DNA of 64,000 bases. Origin: an uncultured Geobacteraceae bacterium. Lineage in GTDB: Bacteria; Desulfobacterota; Desulfuromonadia; Geobacterales; Pseudopelobacteraceae. The stretch lies in NCBI GenBank assembly GCA_903901875.1, contig CAIUSO010000065.1, positions 95,958-159,957 of the forward strand, written 5' to 3'. Of the stretch, positions 9,793-19,217 are shown piece after piece. The notes under the pieces are model-generated. The model did not search any database and had not been told where the DNA came from. It saw only the letters and a program-made list of their open reading frames with translations. The translations under genes were made by a program, and so were the position numbers. Position 1 is the stretch's first letter. Every line of letters starts with the position of its first letter.

Positions 9793-10995
9793 ATGAACGT
9801 GACAGAATATCCATCACCGTTGATCATGCCGGATTATTCCGAAATAACCCGTTTTTGTCCCGTCTCAGAAATTGTTCCGTTTCTGCAACTACTTTCATCT
9901 TCTATTACAGCAGATTATCAGAAGCTGGTGGCTTTTCGTACAGAAAAGGAACTGCTGATCGAGAGGATTGCTCCCACCGGCAATGCTCCCCTCAAGCCCA
10001 TCCATGACCGTCTCAATCAGCTTGAACTGGACCGTTTTCTTTTTATTCCGTCGGTTCATGAGTTGCATCACTCCTGCACCGACTACCGGGACATCCTCTC
10101 CACCCATGTGGTTGAAATGGTAAAGCAAGAAATGCTGGAGGCGGGATATGCTGTACCATCGGTTCCCTTTGCTCTTATCAGCATGGGAAGCGACGGACGT
10201 GAGGAGCAGACTCTCATAACCGATCAGGACAATCTCATCGTCTATGGTGATGGTGGTGGTGATGATGCCGATCGGTACTTTAGCGAATTTTCCACGCGTT
10301 TGGTGAACAAACTGGAAGAGGCCGGTTTTATGCGCTGTACCGGTGACATAATGCCGACCAACCAGACCTGGCGCGGATCATTCAGTCAATGGCGAAAGCG
10401 GCTCTTTTCCATTGTCCGCTATGAAGTGGAAGATCTGGGCAAAAACGTCATGAATCTGATCGTGCTGTCCGATGCGCGTCACGTGGCAGGTGACCCGGAA
10501 CTTGCTGCGGAACTTATCGACTTGATCAGAACCATGGAGCGGGACTATTTCCAGGTTCTCTGGGGGATGGCAAAGGCAGCCACCGACATGAAGCTGGCCC
10601 TCGGATTCATGAAGCGGATCTGGACGGAAGGAAGCGGCGACCATAAAGGTGAGTTTAATGTAAAGCTGCTGGCATGGGCCCCCCTTGTAATGAATGTACG
10701 GATTTTAGCGATTAATCAGGGCATTCCCGCCACGAGTACCCTGCAAAGAATCGCACTTCTTGAAGCTGAAGGAAGTTTTTCCCCTTCTTTTTCTTCGGAC
10801 CTTATGGATGCCTACCATATTCTTACCAAACAACGCATTCTGATTCAGATCAAGGCTCTCAAGGGAATCCAGAAAGACTCCCATTACCTCAACCCCTATC
10901 TGCTGACAACAAGTGAACAGGAACAGATCCGCCATGCAATGCTTAAAATTGAAGATTTGCAAAAAATAATCCATGCAAATTTTCATATTGTTTGA
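9793..10995 (+). CDS. DUF294-type putative nucleotidyltransferase
   Basis: Motif ALISMGSDGREEQTLITDQDNLIVY is diagnostic of DUF294/GlnD-like NTases. Confidence 0.8.
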   Translation: MNVTEYPSPLIMPDYSEITRFCPVSEIVPFLQLLSSSITADYQKLVAFRTEKELLIERIAPTGNAPLKPIHDRLNQLELDRFLFIPSVHELHHSCTDYRDILSTHVVEMVKQEMLEAGYAVPSVPFALISMGSDGREEQTLITDQDNLIVYGDGGGDDADRYFSEFSTRLVNKLEEAGFMRCTGDIMPTNQTWRGSFSQWRKRLFSIVRYEVEDLGKNVMNLIVLSDARHVAGDPELAAELIDLIRTMERDYFQVLWGMAKAATDMKLALGFMKRIWTEGSGDHKGEFNVKLLAWAPLVMNVRILAINQGIPATSTLQRIALLEAEGSFSPSFSSDLMDAYHILTKQRILIQIKALKGIQKDSHYLNPYLLTTSEQEQIRHAMLKIEDLQKIIHANFHIV

Positions 10996-11016
10996 AACCG
11001 GGGGGAGCCTTTACCA

Positions 11017-12102
11017 ATGGGGCCATTTATGAAACGTATTGAGACAACACGGACCACGCTGGTCCGACAATTTATTGTATTCCTGTTGATAAGTGTACCA
11101 CTCCACGCCGGGTGGGCCACTGCGGATACATCCGATATTCCCCTCAGTGAAATTAAAAAAAGTCCAAAATTGCCGGAAAAGCGTGTCGTCCGTACCCTTC
11201 AGACGCCAAAAGTGACCGCTGAAAAACAGCTGCCAAAAATCCCAAAAGTCAGGTCTCCCCAGCCGGCGTCATGGACGCTGCTGAAATCAATCCAGGTCAC
11301 CAGCGATGGTATCAGGTTGGAGATAGATGATGTCAGGAACAAGATCGTCCTGATACGGGAACCCCGTAACAGGAGACTCATTATCGCACTTACCGGGGTG
11401 AAATTCGAGCCGGAGTTAAGTAAAGTTGTACTGAACAGGTACGGTTTTAATACAGCACGCCTTGGACACCACTCCGACGGAACGTGGGTGGTGATTCATA
11501 CGTCAGAATCCGATGAACCGCTCTTTGATGTTATTCAGGATGGCGGCGGGATTACCCTGAAAACAGCACCTGCCGTACGAACAGCCCCACCGGTTGTTCG
11601 AAGCGGCCAGACCATACTTCTTTCCCGTGAAGTGCTGACAACAGCTACCACACACAAACTTATTCCGGTTGACTTTGTGGAAAAACCGCTCGTGGATCAG
11701 TTAGGGACTGAACCTCAGGAAATGGCACCCGTAACACCACCTGAGCCCCGACAGCCCCCTGACCCGAAACTACCGATGGTCATTGACCATGACCCGTACA
11801 GTTACGTTGTGCCGGGGAGAAGTGTGGTAATTCGTGCCATAATCAGCGGGATACATGAAGTCAAAACCGCCTATTGTACTATCCGTTCTGCTGACACAGA
11901 TAAGACTGTCCTGGTGCAGATGACCAAAGAAACCGGCACCATGTATACCTACACTGCCAGACTCCCGGAAGCGACACCCGCAAGCAGATACCTGCGCTAC
12001 CGGATAACGGCCATTGATTCAAACGACACAAAGGTAAAAAGCGAAGAGTTTGCGATCCCGGTAAAAACATCGCTGGTCGTTCCCGAATGGCAACTGGAGT
12101 AA
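11017..12102 (+). CDS. Exported protein with AMIN-like domain
   Basis: Signal peptide; AMIN-like stretch SIQVTSDGIRLEIDDV..RRLIIALTGVKFEP..; proline-rich linker; C-terminal beta-rich domain. Confidence 0.5.
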   Translation: MGPFMKRIETTRTTLVRQFIVFLLISVPLHAGWATADTSDIPLSEIKKSPKLPEKRVVRTLQTPKVTAEKQLPKIPKVRSPQPASWTLLKSIQVTSDGIRLEIDDVRNKIVLIREPRNRRLIIALTGVKFEPELSKVVLNRYGFNTARLGHHSDGTWVVIHTSESDEPLFDVIQDGGGITLKTAPAVRTAPPVVRSGQTILLSREVLTTATTHKLIPVDFVEKPLVDQLGTEPQEMAPVTPPEPRQPPDPKLPMVIDHDPYSYVVPGRSVVIRAIISGIHEVKTAYCTIRSADTDKTVLVQMTKETGTMYTYTARLPEATPASRYLRYRITAIDSNDTKVKSEEFAIPVKTSLVVPEWQLE

Positions 12103-12110
12103 AATGTGAG

Positions 12111-12455
12111 CTAACTACGGGGACTTTCAGCGGGCTGTGGCACGGCAGAAGTATGAGGGGTTTTGCGTGACTTACGATACCCATCTTGGCGGTTTCTGGT
12201 TTCCATAAACTTCAGCTCTTCAGCACTCATTTTGACCACTGAATGAGTGTGAAGTGAGCCTTTTTCGACGGCAACCTTATGTTGTGTCACACGTTTGCCT
12301 GATTTCTTTTGAGCATCTGCACCACCCGAACAGACAATTTCAAACTTTTCATCATTATCGGTTATTTTACAGTCGGCCGAGACCGTTCGTGCCGTACACA
12401 TCACCAGTGCCGCGACAAGGGCTAGAGATGCTATCATATTCGAATCTTTTACCAT
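12111..12455 (-). CDS. Small exported hypothetical protein
   Basis: N-terminal signal-like sequence (MIASLALVAALVMCTARTVSADC). Confidence 0.45.
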   Translation of the reverse strand: MVKDSNMIASLALVAALVMCTARTVSADCKITDNDEKFEIVCSGGADAQKKSGKRVTQHKVAVEKGSLHTHSVVKMSAEELKFMETRNRQDGYRKSRKTPHTSAVPQPAESPRS

Positions 12456-12564
12456 ATATCCCTGTTCCCTTTCATGACATCCAGCCTGCTCGCCTGCCCG
12501 GTAACCCGGTGCGTTGTATATCTATCGGCTGTAATACGGTTGTCTTTAGTGTAAGGAGTGTTAA

Positions 12565-14913
12565 ATGATACTACCTGAGAGCAAAATGTGGACCAATTAT
12601 CTCAACAGAGGGGGTAACTACAACCGTTTTCAGCGATTGTCAAACTCCCTGCCCATGGCAATTCTTTGCATAACGGTTATCCTCACCCTGTTTCTCTGGA
12701 ATATGTATGACAACAGTCTCCGGGCCCAGTCACGGGTGATATTTTCAGAGCAGGCTTCGGAAATCACCAACCGGATGATCAAAAGAATGCACGACCATGA
12801 GCAGGTGTTACGGGGAGCAGCCGGACTGTTCGCCGTCAATGAGGCTGTCTCCCGTGCTGACTGGCGACACTATGTTTCTGCACTGCAACTGGACGAATAT
12901 CACCCCGGAATTCTGGGCGTCGGATTTTCAAAATGGATTCTCCCGGAAGATAAGGAAGCCAATATTTCTGCTATTCGTGCCGAAGGATTTCCTGAATACT
13001 ACATTCGTCCCGATGGCACGCGGGATATATACACCTCCATTATCTATCTGGAACCGTTCAACTGGCGTAATCAGCGGGCTTTCGGCTTCGACATGTATAG
13101 TGAAACGATTCGCAGGGGGGCCATGGACCGGGCGCGGGATGGAAATTGTGCCACAATCGCCGCAAAAATCATTCTGGTTCAAGAAACCGACAAGGATAAA
13201 CAGAGCGGTGTTCTGATGTACGTGCCTGTCTATCACCAGGGAGCACCACTTGACACCCTGGAGAACCGTCACAGAGCCTTTCTCGGCTTTACCTACAGTC
13301 CCATCAGGATGAATGATTTTGTGTACGGTACCCTTGGCAAACTTCCGAGCGATACGGCCTTTGAAATCAGTATTGTCGATGGCGGACAGAGCGACAATCT
13401 GATGTTCAGCAGCCTTCACATCGGTAAAGGTGAACTTCCGAAAAGTTACAAACCAGCAATTACGTTAACAAAAACGATACAGGCCTATGGCTGTACCTGG
13501 CAGTTCGTCTTCAAATCCCTTCCCCCCTATGACACACAGACCAACCGCAAACAGTCCTATACATTTCTTCTGATCGGTATCCTGTTCAGCGTTCTTATTT
13601 CCTATCTGGTGTTCCTCACCCTGAAAACAAAAAAGCAGACACTCGAACTGGCAGAAGAAAAAATCACCAATTTGACCAGTCGCCTGGCACTGGCTGCCGA
13701 TTCTGCCCATATCGGCGTATGGGAGTGGCAAGTGCCGGAAAACCGGCTCATCTGGGATAAATGGATGTTTTCCCTTTATGGCATCCCCGAGGAGGATTTT
13801 ACCGGTGCCTATCAGGCGTGGCAGCGGGGGCTCCATCCCGATGATAAAAAATATGCTGATGAGGCAATTGCCCGTGCTTTAAACGGAGTGTGCGACTTTG
13901 ACATTGAATTCCGTGTTGTCTGGCCCTCCGGCGAAGTACGGCATATCAAGGCAACTGCTCTGGTTATCAGAGACCATTCGGGTAAGCCGGCCAGAATGAT
14001 CGGAATTAACTATGATATTACGCTCATAAAACTGACTGAATTGCAACTCCACCAACAGACCGACATGCTGGAGCTTGAAATTGCCCAGCGGCAGCAAACC
14101 CAGGAAGAGCTGGCGGTCAAACAGTTACAACTCGAAGCCGTCAACAACTCGTTGCAGGAACGCATTGACCAGGCCATTACCGAACTGCGACAGAAGGACC
14201 AACTGATGATTTCCCAGAGCAGGCAAGCCGCCATGGGCGAGATGATCGGCAATATTGCCCATCAGTGGCGTCAGCCGCTCAATGCCCTTGCCATGGTTCT
14301 GGGTAATATCCAGCAATCCCACTATTACCATGAACTGACCGCCGACTATCTGGACTCAGCCGTTGAAAACGGCAATAACCTGATCCAAAAAATGTCCACA
14401 ACCATCAATGATTTCCGCAATTTTTTTCTCCCGGATAAAGAATCCGTTTCATTTTCAGCCCGGCACCAGATTGATCAGGCTATTGAACTGGTCAAGGCCG
14501 GTCTGATGAATCAAAACATCACCGTTTGCTTTGAAACAGCGGGCGATCTGTTGCTCACCGGATTGCCCAACGAATACTCCCAGGTACTTCTCAACCTGCT
14601 CTCCAATTCACGGGAAGCCATCAAGGCCCATGAAGTTGCCGAAGGGCGTATTACGATTCATCTCTACGAGCGCGATGGCCATGGTATCGTCTCCGTCAGG
14701 GACAATGGCGGTGGAATCCCGGCTGATGTTATCGAAAAGGTCTTTGAACCGTATTTCTCGACAAAAGCGATGGGTACCGGTATCGGACTCTATATGTCGA
14801 AAATGATTATCGAGCGAAGCATGAATGGTACAATCGAGGCCCATAATGTGGATGGTGGTGCCGAATTTGTCATAACGACCCCTGTTGAAGGGACACCGTT
14901 ACCGGCCCCATAG
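12565..14913 (+). CDS. CHASE-PAS sensor histidine kinase
   Basis: CHASE motifs, PAS/PAC ([15 protein letters not shown]), H-box [20 protein letters not shown], HATPase [17 protein letters not shown]. Confidence 0.92.
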   Translation: MILPESKMWTNYLNRGGNYNRFQRLSNSLPMAILCITVILTLFLWNMYDNSLRAQSRVIFSEQASEITNRMIKRMHDHEQVLRGAAGLFAVNEAVSRADWRHYVSALQLDEYHPGILGVGFSKWILPEDKEANISAIRAEGFPEYYIRPDGTRDIYTSIIYLEPFNWRNQRAFGFDMYSETIRRGAMDRARDGNCATIAAKIILVQETDKDKQSGVLMYVPVYHQGAPLDTLENRHRAFLGFTYSPIRMNDFVYGTLGKLPSDTAFEISIVDGGQSDNLMFSSLHIGKGELPKSYKPAITLTKTIQAYGCTWQFVFKSLPPYDTQTNRKQSYTFLLIGILFSVLISYLVFLTLKTKKQTLELAEEKITNLTSRLALAADSAHIGVWEWQVPENRLIWDKWMFSLYGIPEEDFTGAYQAWQRGLHPDDKKYADEAIARALNGVCDFDIEFRVVWPSGEVRHIKATALVIRDHSGKPARMIGINYDITLIKLTELQLHQQTDMLELEIAQRQQTQEELAVKQLQLEAVNNSLQERIDQAITELRQKDQLMISQSRQAAMGEMIGNIAHQWRQPLNALAMVLGNIQQSHYYHELTADYLDSAVENGNNLIQKMSTTINDFRNFFLPDKESVSFSARHQIDQAIELVKAGLMNQNITVCFETAGDLLLTGLPNEYSQVLLNLLSNSREAIKAHEVAEGRITIHLYERDGHGIVSVRDNGGGIPADVIEKVFEPYFSTKAMGTGIGLYMSKMIIERSMNGTIEAHNVDGGAEFVITTPVEGTPLPAP

Positions 14914-15048
14914 TCTTTCAGACGTTCAAAGGAACACTTGAGTTTTATTATTCAAGGCTTTATAATGCGAGTTTATGGATAAGATTTACTTCTCTTCCCG
15001 TACTGTTACCGGAGATTCCATGTCACCTGCGACTCAATTTGCCCCTGC

Positions 15049-15894
15049 GTGGAGAGCCGATGCACATCATTTTGCCGAGCCCCCGGTGTGTACTCCATGA
15101 ACAACACGACCTGTGTCATGATAGTTGATGACGAGGAAATAAACCGTGAAATGCTGAGATATATACTTTCTCCCCATTTCGGCAGCTTCCTTGTTGCCGC
15201 CGATGGAGGGGAAGCCCTCTCCCTTCTGGCCCAGGGGCACCAGGTTGATGTTATTCTGTTGGATCTGGAAATGCCGGTACTGGACGGATTGCAGACCACC
15301 AGGCAGATTCGGGTTATTGAGCAGGCCCAGGGGGGACATATCCCGGTTATTGCCATGACCGCCAGTGAACTTCCGGAAGATATTGAACGGTGTCACCATG
15401 CCGGAATGGATGCTTTTGTCAGTAAACCGTTCAGACTTGAGGACATCCTTTCCGCCGTGGAACGTGTTATGTCCGTCTCACCGGAACTTTCCCCGTCTCT
15501 TACCACGGTTGATTCAACGGACGGAGAACAGCGGACGGTGCCGTCAGAAACAGTCTCGGAGGCGGTTTTTAACTATCAAGGCTTACTGGCCCGCGTTGGT
15601 AATCGGAAGGACCAGATAGCCGATTATGTTGACATGTTTACCGAAGAGATTGACCAGGACCTGCCCGCCCTTGAAAGAGCAATCCTGGCGGAAGACGGTG
15701 AAGCGATCGCCCGGCTTACCCATTCCATCAGAGGAACCACCTGTAACATCGGCGCGGAACGGATGTTCTCGGTAGCAAAAGAGCTTGCCGTGTCTGTGAG
15801 AAACAGTGAGGGCACCGTTCTCCGTTCCCTGCTTGCCACACTGCAGACGGAGTACCGGCTCTTCAAGTCTGTGCTGGAGAAATCGGCATTCTAA
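15049..15894 (+). CDS. Response regulator with C-terminal Hpt domain
   Basis: REC: CVMIVDDEEINREM...VDVILLDLEMPVLDG..SKPF; Hpt: LARLTHSIRGTTCNIGAERM. Alternative start MNNTTC at 15097. Confidence 0.85.
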   Translation: MESRCTSFCRAPGVYSMNNTTCVMIVDDEEINREMLRYILSPHFGSFLVAADGGEALSLLAQGHQVDVILLDLEMPVLDGLQTTRQIRVIEQAQGGHIPVIAMTASELPEDIERCHHAGMDAFVSKPFRLEDILSAVERVMSVSPELSPSLTTVDSTDGEQRTVPSETVSEAVFNYQGLLARVGNRKDQIADYVDMFTEEIDQDLPALERAILAEDGEAIARLTHSIRGTTCNIGAERMFSVAKELAVSVRNSEGTVLRSLLATLQTEYRLFKSVLEKSAF

Positions 15895-15901
15895 TTAATT
15901 G

Positions 15902-16085
15902 CAGCGTTGTCAGTTATTTTCTTGCATGAGGCCACGGTTCGCCCTCATCCACCCTGACGGGTACCTTCTCCCAGAGGGAGAAGGAAAAAAACGCAACCCT
16001 TCTCCCCCCGGGAGAAGGTGGCTGAAGGCCGGATGAGGGGATAAGGCAGATTTTTTCGCCGTGCAACTTCCTTACTGGACAATAC
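15902..16085. repeat. RIME/MITE-like palindromic intergenic repeat, copy 1
   Basis: cagcgttgtcag...gccctcatccaccctgacggg...cttctcccagagggagaag...cttctccccccgggagaag...ggatgaggggataaggc...ggacaatac; shared with copies near 32.9, 45.3 and 63.8 kb. Confidence 0.9.
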
Positions 16086-16109
16086 CGAATTAGTTAATAA
16101 TATTTAACG

Positions 16110-16164
16110 ATGGAGCTCCATCCTATGAGGAGGAGCTCCATCCTATGAGGAGGAGCTTCATCCT
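16110..16164 (+). promoter_or_regulatory. Tandem 20-bp RBS/start-codon repeats forming coupled mini-ORFs
   Basis: (ggagctccatcctATGagga)x2 + ggagcttcatcctATGaata; ATGs at 16125, 16145, 16165; each mini-ORF ends in TGA overlapping the next ATG. Confidence 0.85.
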
Positions 16165-16878
16165 ATGAATATTCTGGCCATTGATGATTCCAAACTGATT
16201 CGCAACATGCTGAACAACGTCTTATCTGGTGCCGGCCACTTGATCACCATGGCCGGCGATGGCAAGGAAGGGGCAGAACTTGCTGCGGCAACACAGTTCG
16301 ATCTGGTTATCACCGACATAAATATGCCGGAAATGAACGGCCTGGACCTGGCCCATCTGCTCCGGAGCAAAGAGGAGTACAAAACCATCCCCATCATCTT
16401 CCTGACCACCGAAGCCAGCGATGAATTCAAGGCCAAGGGAAAGGAAATCAAAAATTCCACCTGGATCACCAAGCCGTTCAGTCCTCTCAGCCTGTTGACT
16501 CTGTTCAACTCGCTTTTCAGGAAGATGAAAATACTGGCGGTGGATGATTCCCGTTCGATCCGCTGCATGGTAACCAACGTGCTGACCGGTGCCGGTCACA
16601 CGGTGTCAGTGGCCAATGACGGCAAAGAGGCCATCGAACTGGCGACCGGTGCCGGTTTTGATCTAATCATTACCGATGTCAATATGCCGGAAATGGATGG
16701 CCTGGAACTGGTCAAACACCTGCGGGACTCAGGGGAATATCACGCCACACCGATCATCTTTCTGACGACCGAAGCCAGTGATGACTACAAAGCCAAGGGT
16801 GAAGAACTGGGTGCCTCTGCCTGGATTACCAAACCATTCAGCCCGGTCAAACTGCTGGATGTTGTTGGAAGCATTTGA
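16165..16878 (+). CDS. Tandem double-REC (CheY-CheY) response regulator
   Basis: Two homologous receiver domains (MNILAIDDSKLIRNML..., MKILAVDDSRSIRCMV...), each with D-D, D, T and K residues. Confidence 0.92.
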   Translation: MNILAIDDSKLIRNMLNNVLSGAGHLITMAGDGKEGAELAAATQFDLVITDINMPEMNGLDLAHLLRSKEEYKTIPIIFLTTEASDEFKAKGKEIKNSTWITKPFSPLSLLTLFNSLFRKMKILAVDDSRSIRCMVTNVLTGAGHTVSVANDGKEAIELATGAGFDLIITDVNMPEMDGLELVKHLRDSGEYHATPIIFLTTEASDDYKAKGEELGASAWITKPFSPVKLLDVVGSI

Positions 16879-16939
16879 TGATTAATCGGTTTATGTCACT
16901 TTATTCCTGCGTTTCTTTCATGGGAAAGTAATTAACACC

Positions 16940-17023
16940 ATGCACTGGATTGGAAAAGAAAGGGTTGTGAAGCACCACCACGATGTTCCGTTCAAGATTC
17001 TGCGGCGGGAATATGAGGGTTAG
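16940..17023 (+). pseudogene. N-terminal remnant of a type III RM Mod-like DNA methyltransferase
   Basis: 27-codon ORF MHWIGKERVVKHHHDVPFKILRREYEG* resembles the conserved Mod N-terminus (M-x-W-I-G-K-x-x-V-V-x-H-H-x-x-V-P); nothing further downstream. Confidence 0.6.
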
Positions 17024-17037
17024 TGAAGAATTCATGT

Positions 17038-18282
17038 TCACTTTACATCAATATTCTTAACCCCTTCCGGTCGCCAGCTTGGCGGTATAACGTGGCTTCC
17101 CGCACTTGCTTTTTCAGGTATCAGACTCCCGAAAGTTACTGCCATACTGCCAAACCGATCATTTATGGTATCCATGGCCTGTGTCGCAAACAGCTTTTTC
17201 CTCTCATCCTCAAACAACGGCAACTGCTTCGCCTCATGTTTCAGGTTGGAGAGACTCACTCCCAAGAGCCTGACCGGCTGTTCCAAATTAACCGTCGCAA
17301 GGATCGATAGTGCCGCCTTGTAGATTTCGTCACTCTGATTGATACAACTCTTTAATGTTGTCTGCTTGCCCCAACTGGAGAAGAAATCCGCATACCTGAC
17401 ATACAGGTGGATCGTCTTCCCGGATACGTTGTATCTCCTGGCCCTGCTCCCGACCATTTCCGAGAGTTGCAAGAGGAAGCGGTTAATCTCCAGCGGATCG
17501 TCGATATCCCGTTCCAGGGTTCTCGAATGCCCGACCGACTTCACCTCATCTTCCTCACTAAACGGGGTCACCGGAGAATGGTCTATCCCCTGCCCCATCA
17601 ATTTAAGCCGAGAACCGATGATACCGAACTTACGCGTCAGGCGTGCTTCTTCGCATCGCCCCAGCTCACCACAGGTGTAGATCGACATCATGTTGAGATG
17701 GTGCTGCATTTTTTTGCCGATGCCGCACAGTTCATTGATCGGCATGGCTTCAAGAACTCGCGAAACATCATCAGCTGCGATGATCGTGAGCCCATCAGGT
17801 TTTTGCATATCACTGGCCAATTTGGCCAGAAGCTTATTGGGGGCGATGCCGATGGAACAGGTGATGCCAAAGTTGTGTCTGATGCGGGCTTTGATCAGGT
17901 ACGCGATAGTCTCGGCAGTGCCAAATAGTCCCAGGGAATGTGTGACATCAAGCCAGGATTCGTCGATGGAGAAGGCTTCGACCTCAGAAGTAAAATCCCG
18001 GAATATTACATTTATTTTACTGGAGGTATGGGTATATTTCCGGTTATCCCCCACTACAATTATCAGCTCCGGACAGACCCGTTTTCCTTCCCAGATCGCC
18101 ATGCCGGTTTTAACACCCCTGGCCCGCGCTTCATACGAGGAGGTAGTGATCACCGTCCGCCCACCACCTCCGACGACAGCTATCGGCTTGCCCCGTAGTG
18201 CCGGATTGGCCTGCTGCTCCACTGAAGCAAAAAAGGCGTTCATGTCGATATGCAAAACGGTACGCTGCCCATCTCTCGCCAT
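17038..18282 (-). CDS. dinB: DNA polymerase IV (Y-family)
   Basis: TVLHIDMNAFFASVEQQANPALRGKPIAVVG; EVEAFSIDESWLDVT; HhH region. Confidence 0.93.
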   Translation of the reverse strand: MARDGQRTVLHIDMNAFFASVEQQANPALRGKPIAVVGGGGRTVITTSSYEARARGVKTGMAIWEGKRVCPELIIVVGDNRKYTHTSSKINVIFRDFTSEVEAFSIDESWLDVTHSLGLFGTAETIAYLIKARIRHNFGITCSIGIAPNKLLAKLASDMQKPDGLTIIAADDVSRVLEAMPINELCGIGKKMQHHLNMMSIYTCGELGRCEEARLTRKFGIIGSRLKLMGQGIDHSPVTPFSEEDEVKSVGHSRTLERDIDDPLEINRFLLQLSEMVGSRARRYNVSGKTIHLYVRYADFFSSWGKQTTLKSCINQSDEIYKAALSILATVNLEQPVRLLGVSLSNLKHEAKQLPLFEDERKKLFATQAMDTINDRFGSMAVTFGSLIPEKASAGSHVIPPSWRPEGVKNIDVK

Positions 18283-18285
18283 GGT

Positions 18286-18534
18286 CTATTCACACCGCTG
18301 GCGGGCAATGGTCCAGGATTGATCCGCGGGATCAAATACCAATTCAAAGAGTGCTTCGCCATCACTCACCGCATAATGGAGAAGCTGCCGGTCACCGACA
18401 CGATCCTGCCACTGATAGGTAAGCTCGGTAACCCGGTGCTGGCGGCGGTTCAGTTCAAACCAGACCGGTCGGGCCTTCTTGCCCGGTTCAAAAAGAACTG
18501 CGATGCGAACTGATTTTCCGGACATCATTCGCAA
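18286..18534 (-). CDS. Small conserved-looking protein between lexA and dinB
   Basis: ORF overlaps/abuts lexA stop and dinB start on the same strand; coherent small beta-rich sequence. Confidence 0.65.
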   Translation of the reverse strand: MRMMSGKSVRIAVLFEPGKKARPVWFELNRRQHRVTELTYQWQDRVGDRQLLHYAVSDGEALFELVFDPADQSWTIARQRCE

Positions 18535-19151
18535 TTCCTGATGATCCGCAACAGTTTACCGGCAACGATAGTTTCAGCGGTACCATCCGCAATGATGATC
18601 GGCTGGAGCGCGGCATTCTCCGGTTGCAGACGGATGCGCCCCGGCTCACGGTAGAAACGCTTCAGGGTTGCTTCACCATCAACCATCGCCACGACAATTT
18701 CACCATTTTCGGCCGTGGGCTGGGGACGGATCAGTGCCAGATCGCCATCAAGGATATGGGCATCAACCATGCTGTCCCCCTTTACCCGTAACAGGTAGCA
18801 CCCTTCCCCCCGAAGCCAGGAGGGGTCCACAACGCAGTGGGCCTGCACATCCTCTATGGCAGGCTCCGGTGCCCCGGCCCTGACGGTCCCCACCACCGGC
18901 AGAGTGACCGGCAGGGGAGTCCGGTTGACCAGCATGATGCCCCGGGCCCCGCTCCGTCTGCTGATGTACCCTTTTCTCTCAAGGGCCTCAAGGTGGGCAA
19001 TGGCGGTGGCGGTCCCCCTGGTGCCGATACGGTCGGAGATTTCCCGTAATGTGGGAGGAGAACCCCGCCGGTCGAGGGATGAAACGATACTATCCAGCAC
19101 CTGCTGTTGCCGTTCGGTCAATGACTGCATCTGCCGCTCCATTACTATCAT
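18525..19151 (-). CDS. lexA: LexA repressor
   Basis: LTERQQQVLDSIVSSLDRRGSPPTLREISDRIG; AG cleavage site VRAGAP; catalytic GDSMVDAHI and LKRFYR. Confidence 0.95.
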   Translation of the reverse strand: MIVMERQMQSLTERQQQVLDSIVSSLDRRGSPPTLREISDRIGTRGTATAIAHLEALERKGYISRRSGARGIMLVNRTPLPVTLPVVGTVRAGAPEPAIEDVQAHCVVDPSWLRGEGCYLLRVKGDSMVDAHILDGDLALIRPQPTAENGEIVVAMVDGEATLKRFYREPGRIRLQPENAALQPIIIADGTAETIVAGKLLRIIRNCE

Positions 19152-19175
19152 TTGACATACACTATCAAATGATAG
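19145..19175. promoter_or_regulatory. Inverted-repeat operator candidate at the lexA start
   Basis: CTATCATTTGA - 9 nt - TCAAATGATAG, perfect 11-bp inverted repeat overlapping the first lexA start codon. Confidence 0.6.
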
Positions 19176-19217
19176 CCATACCGGACGGTCACGTCAAGGA
19201 AGAAATGCGGGAGTGGT

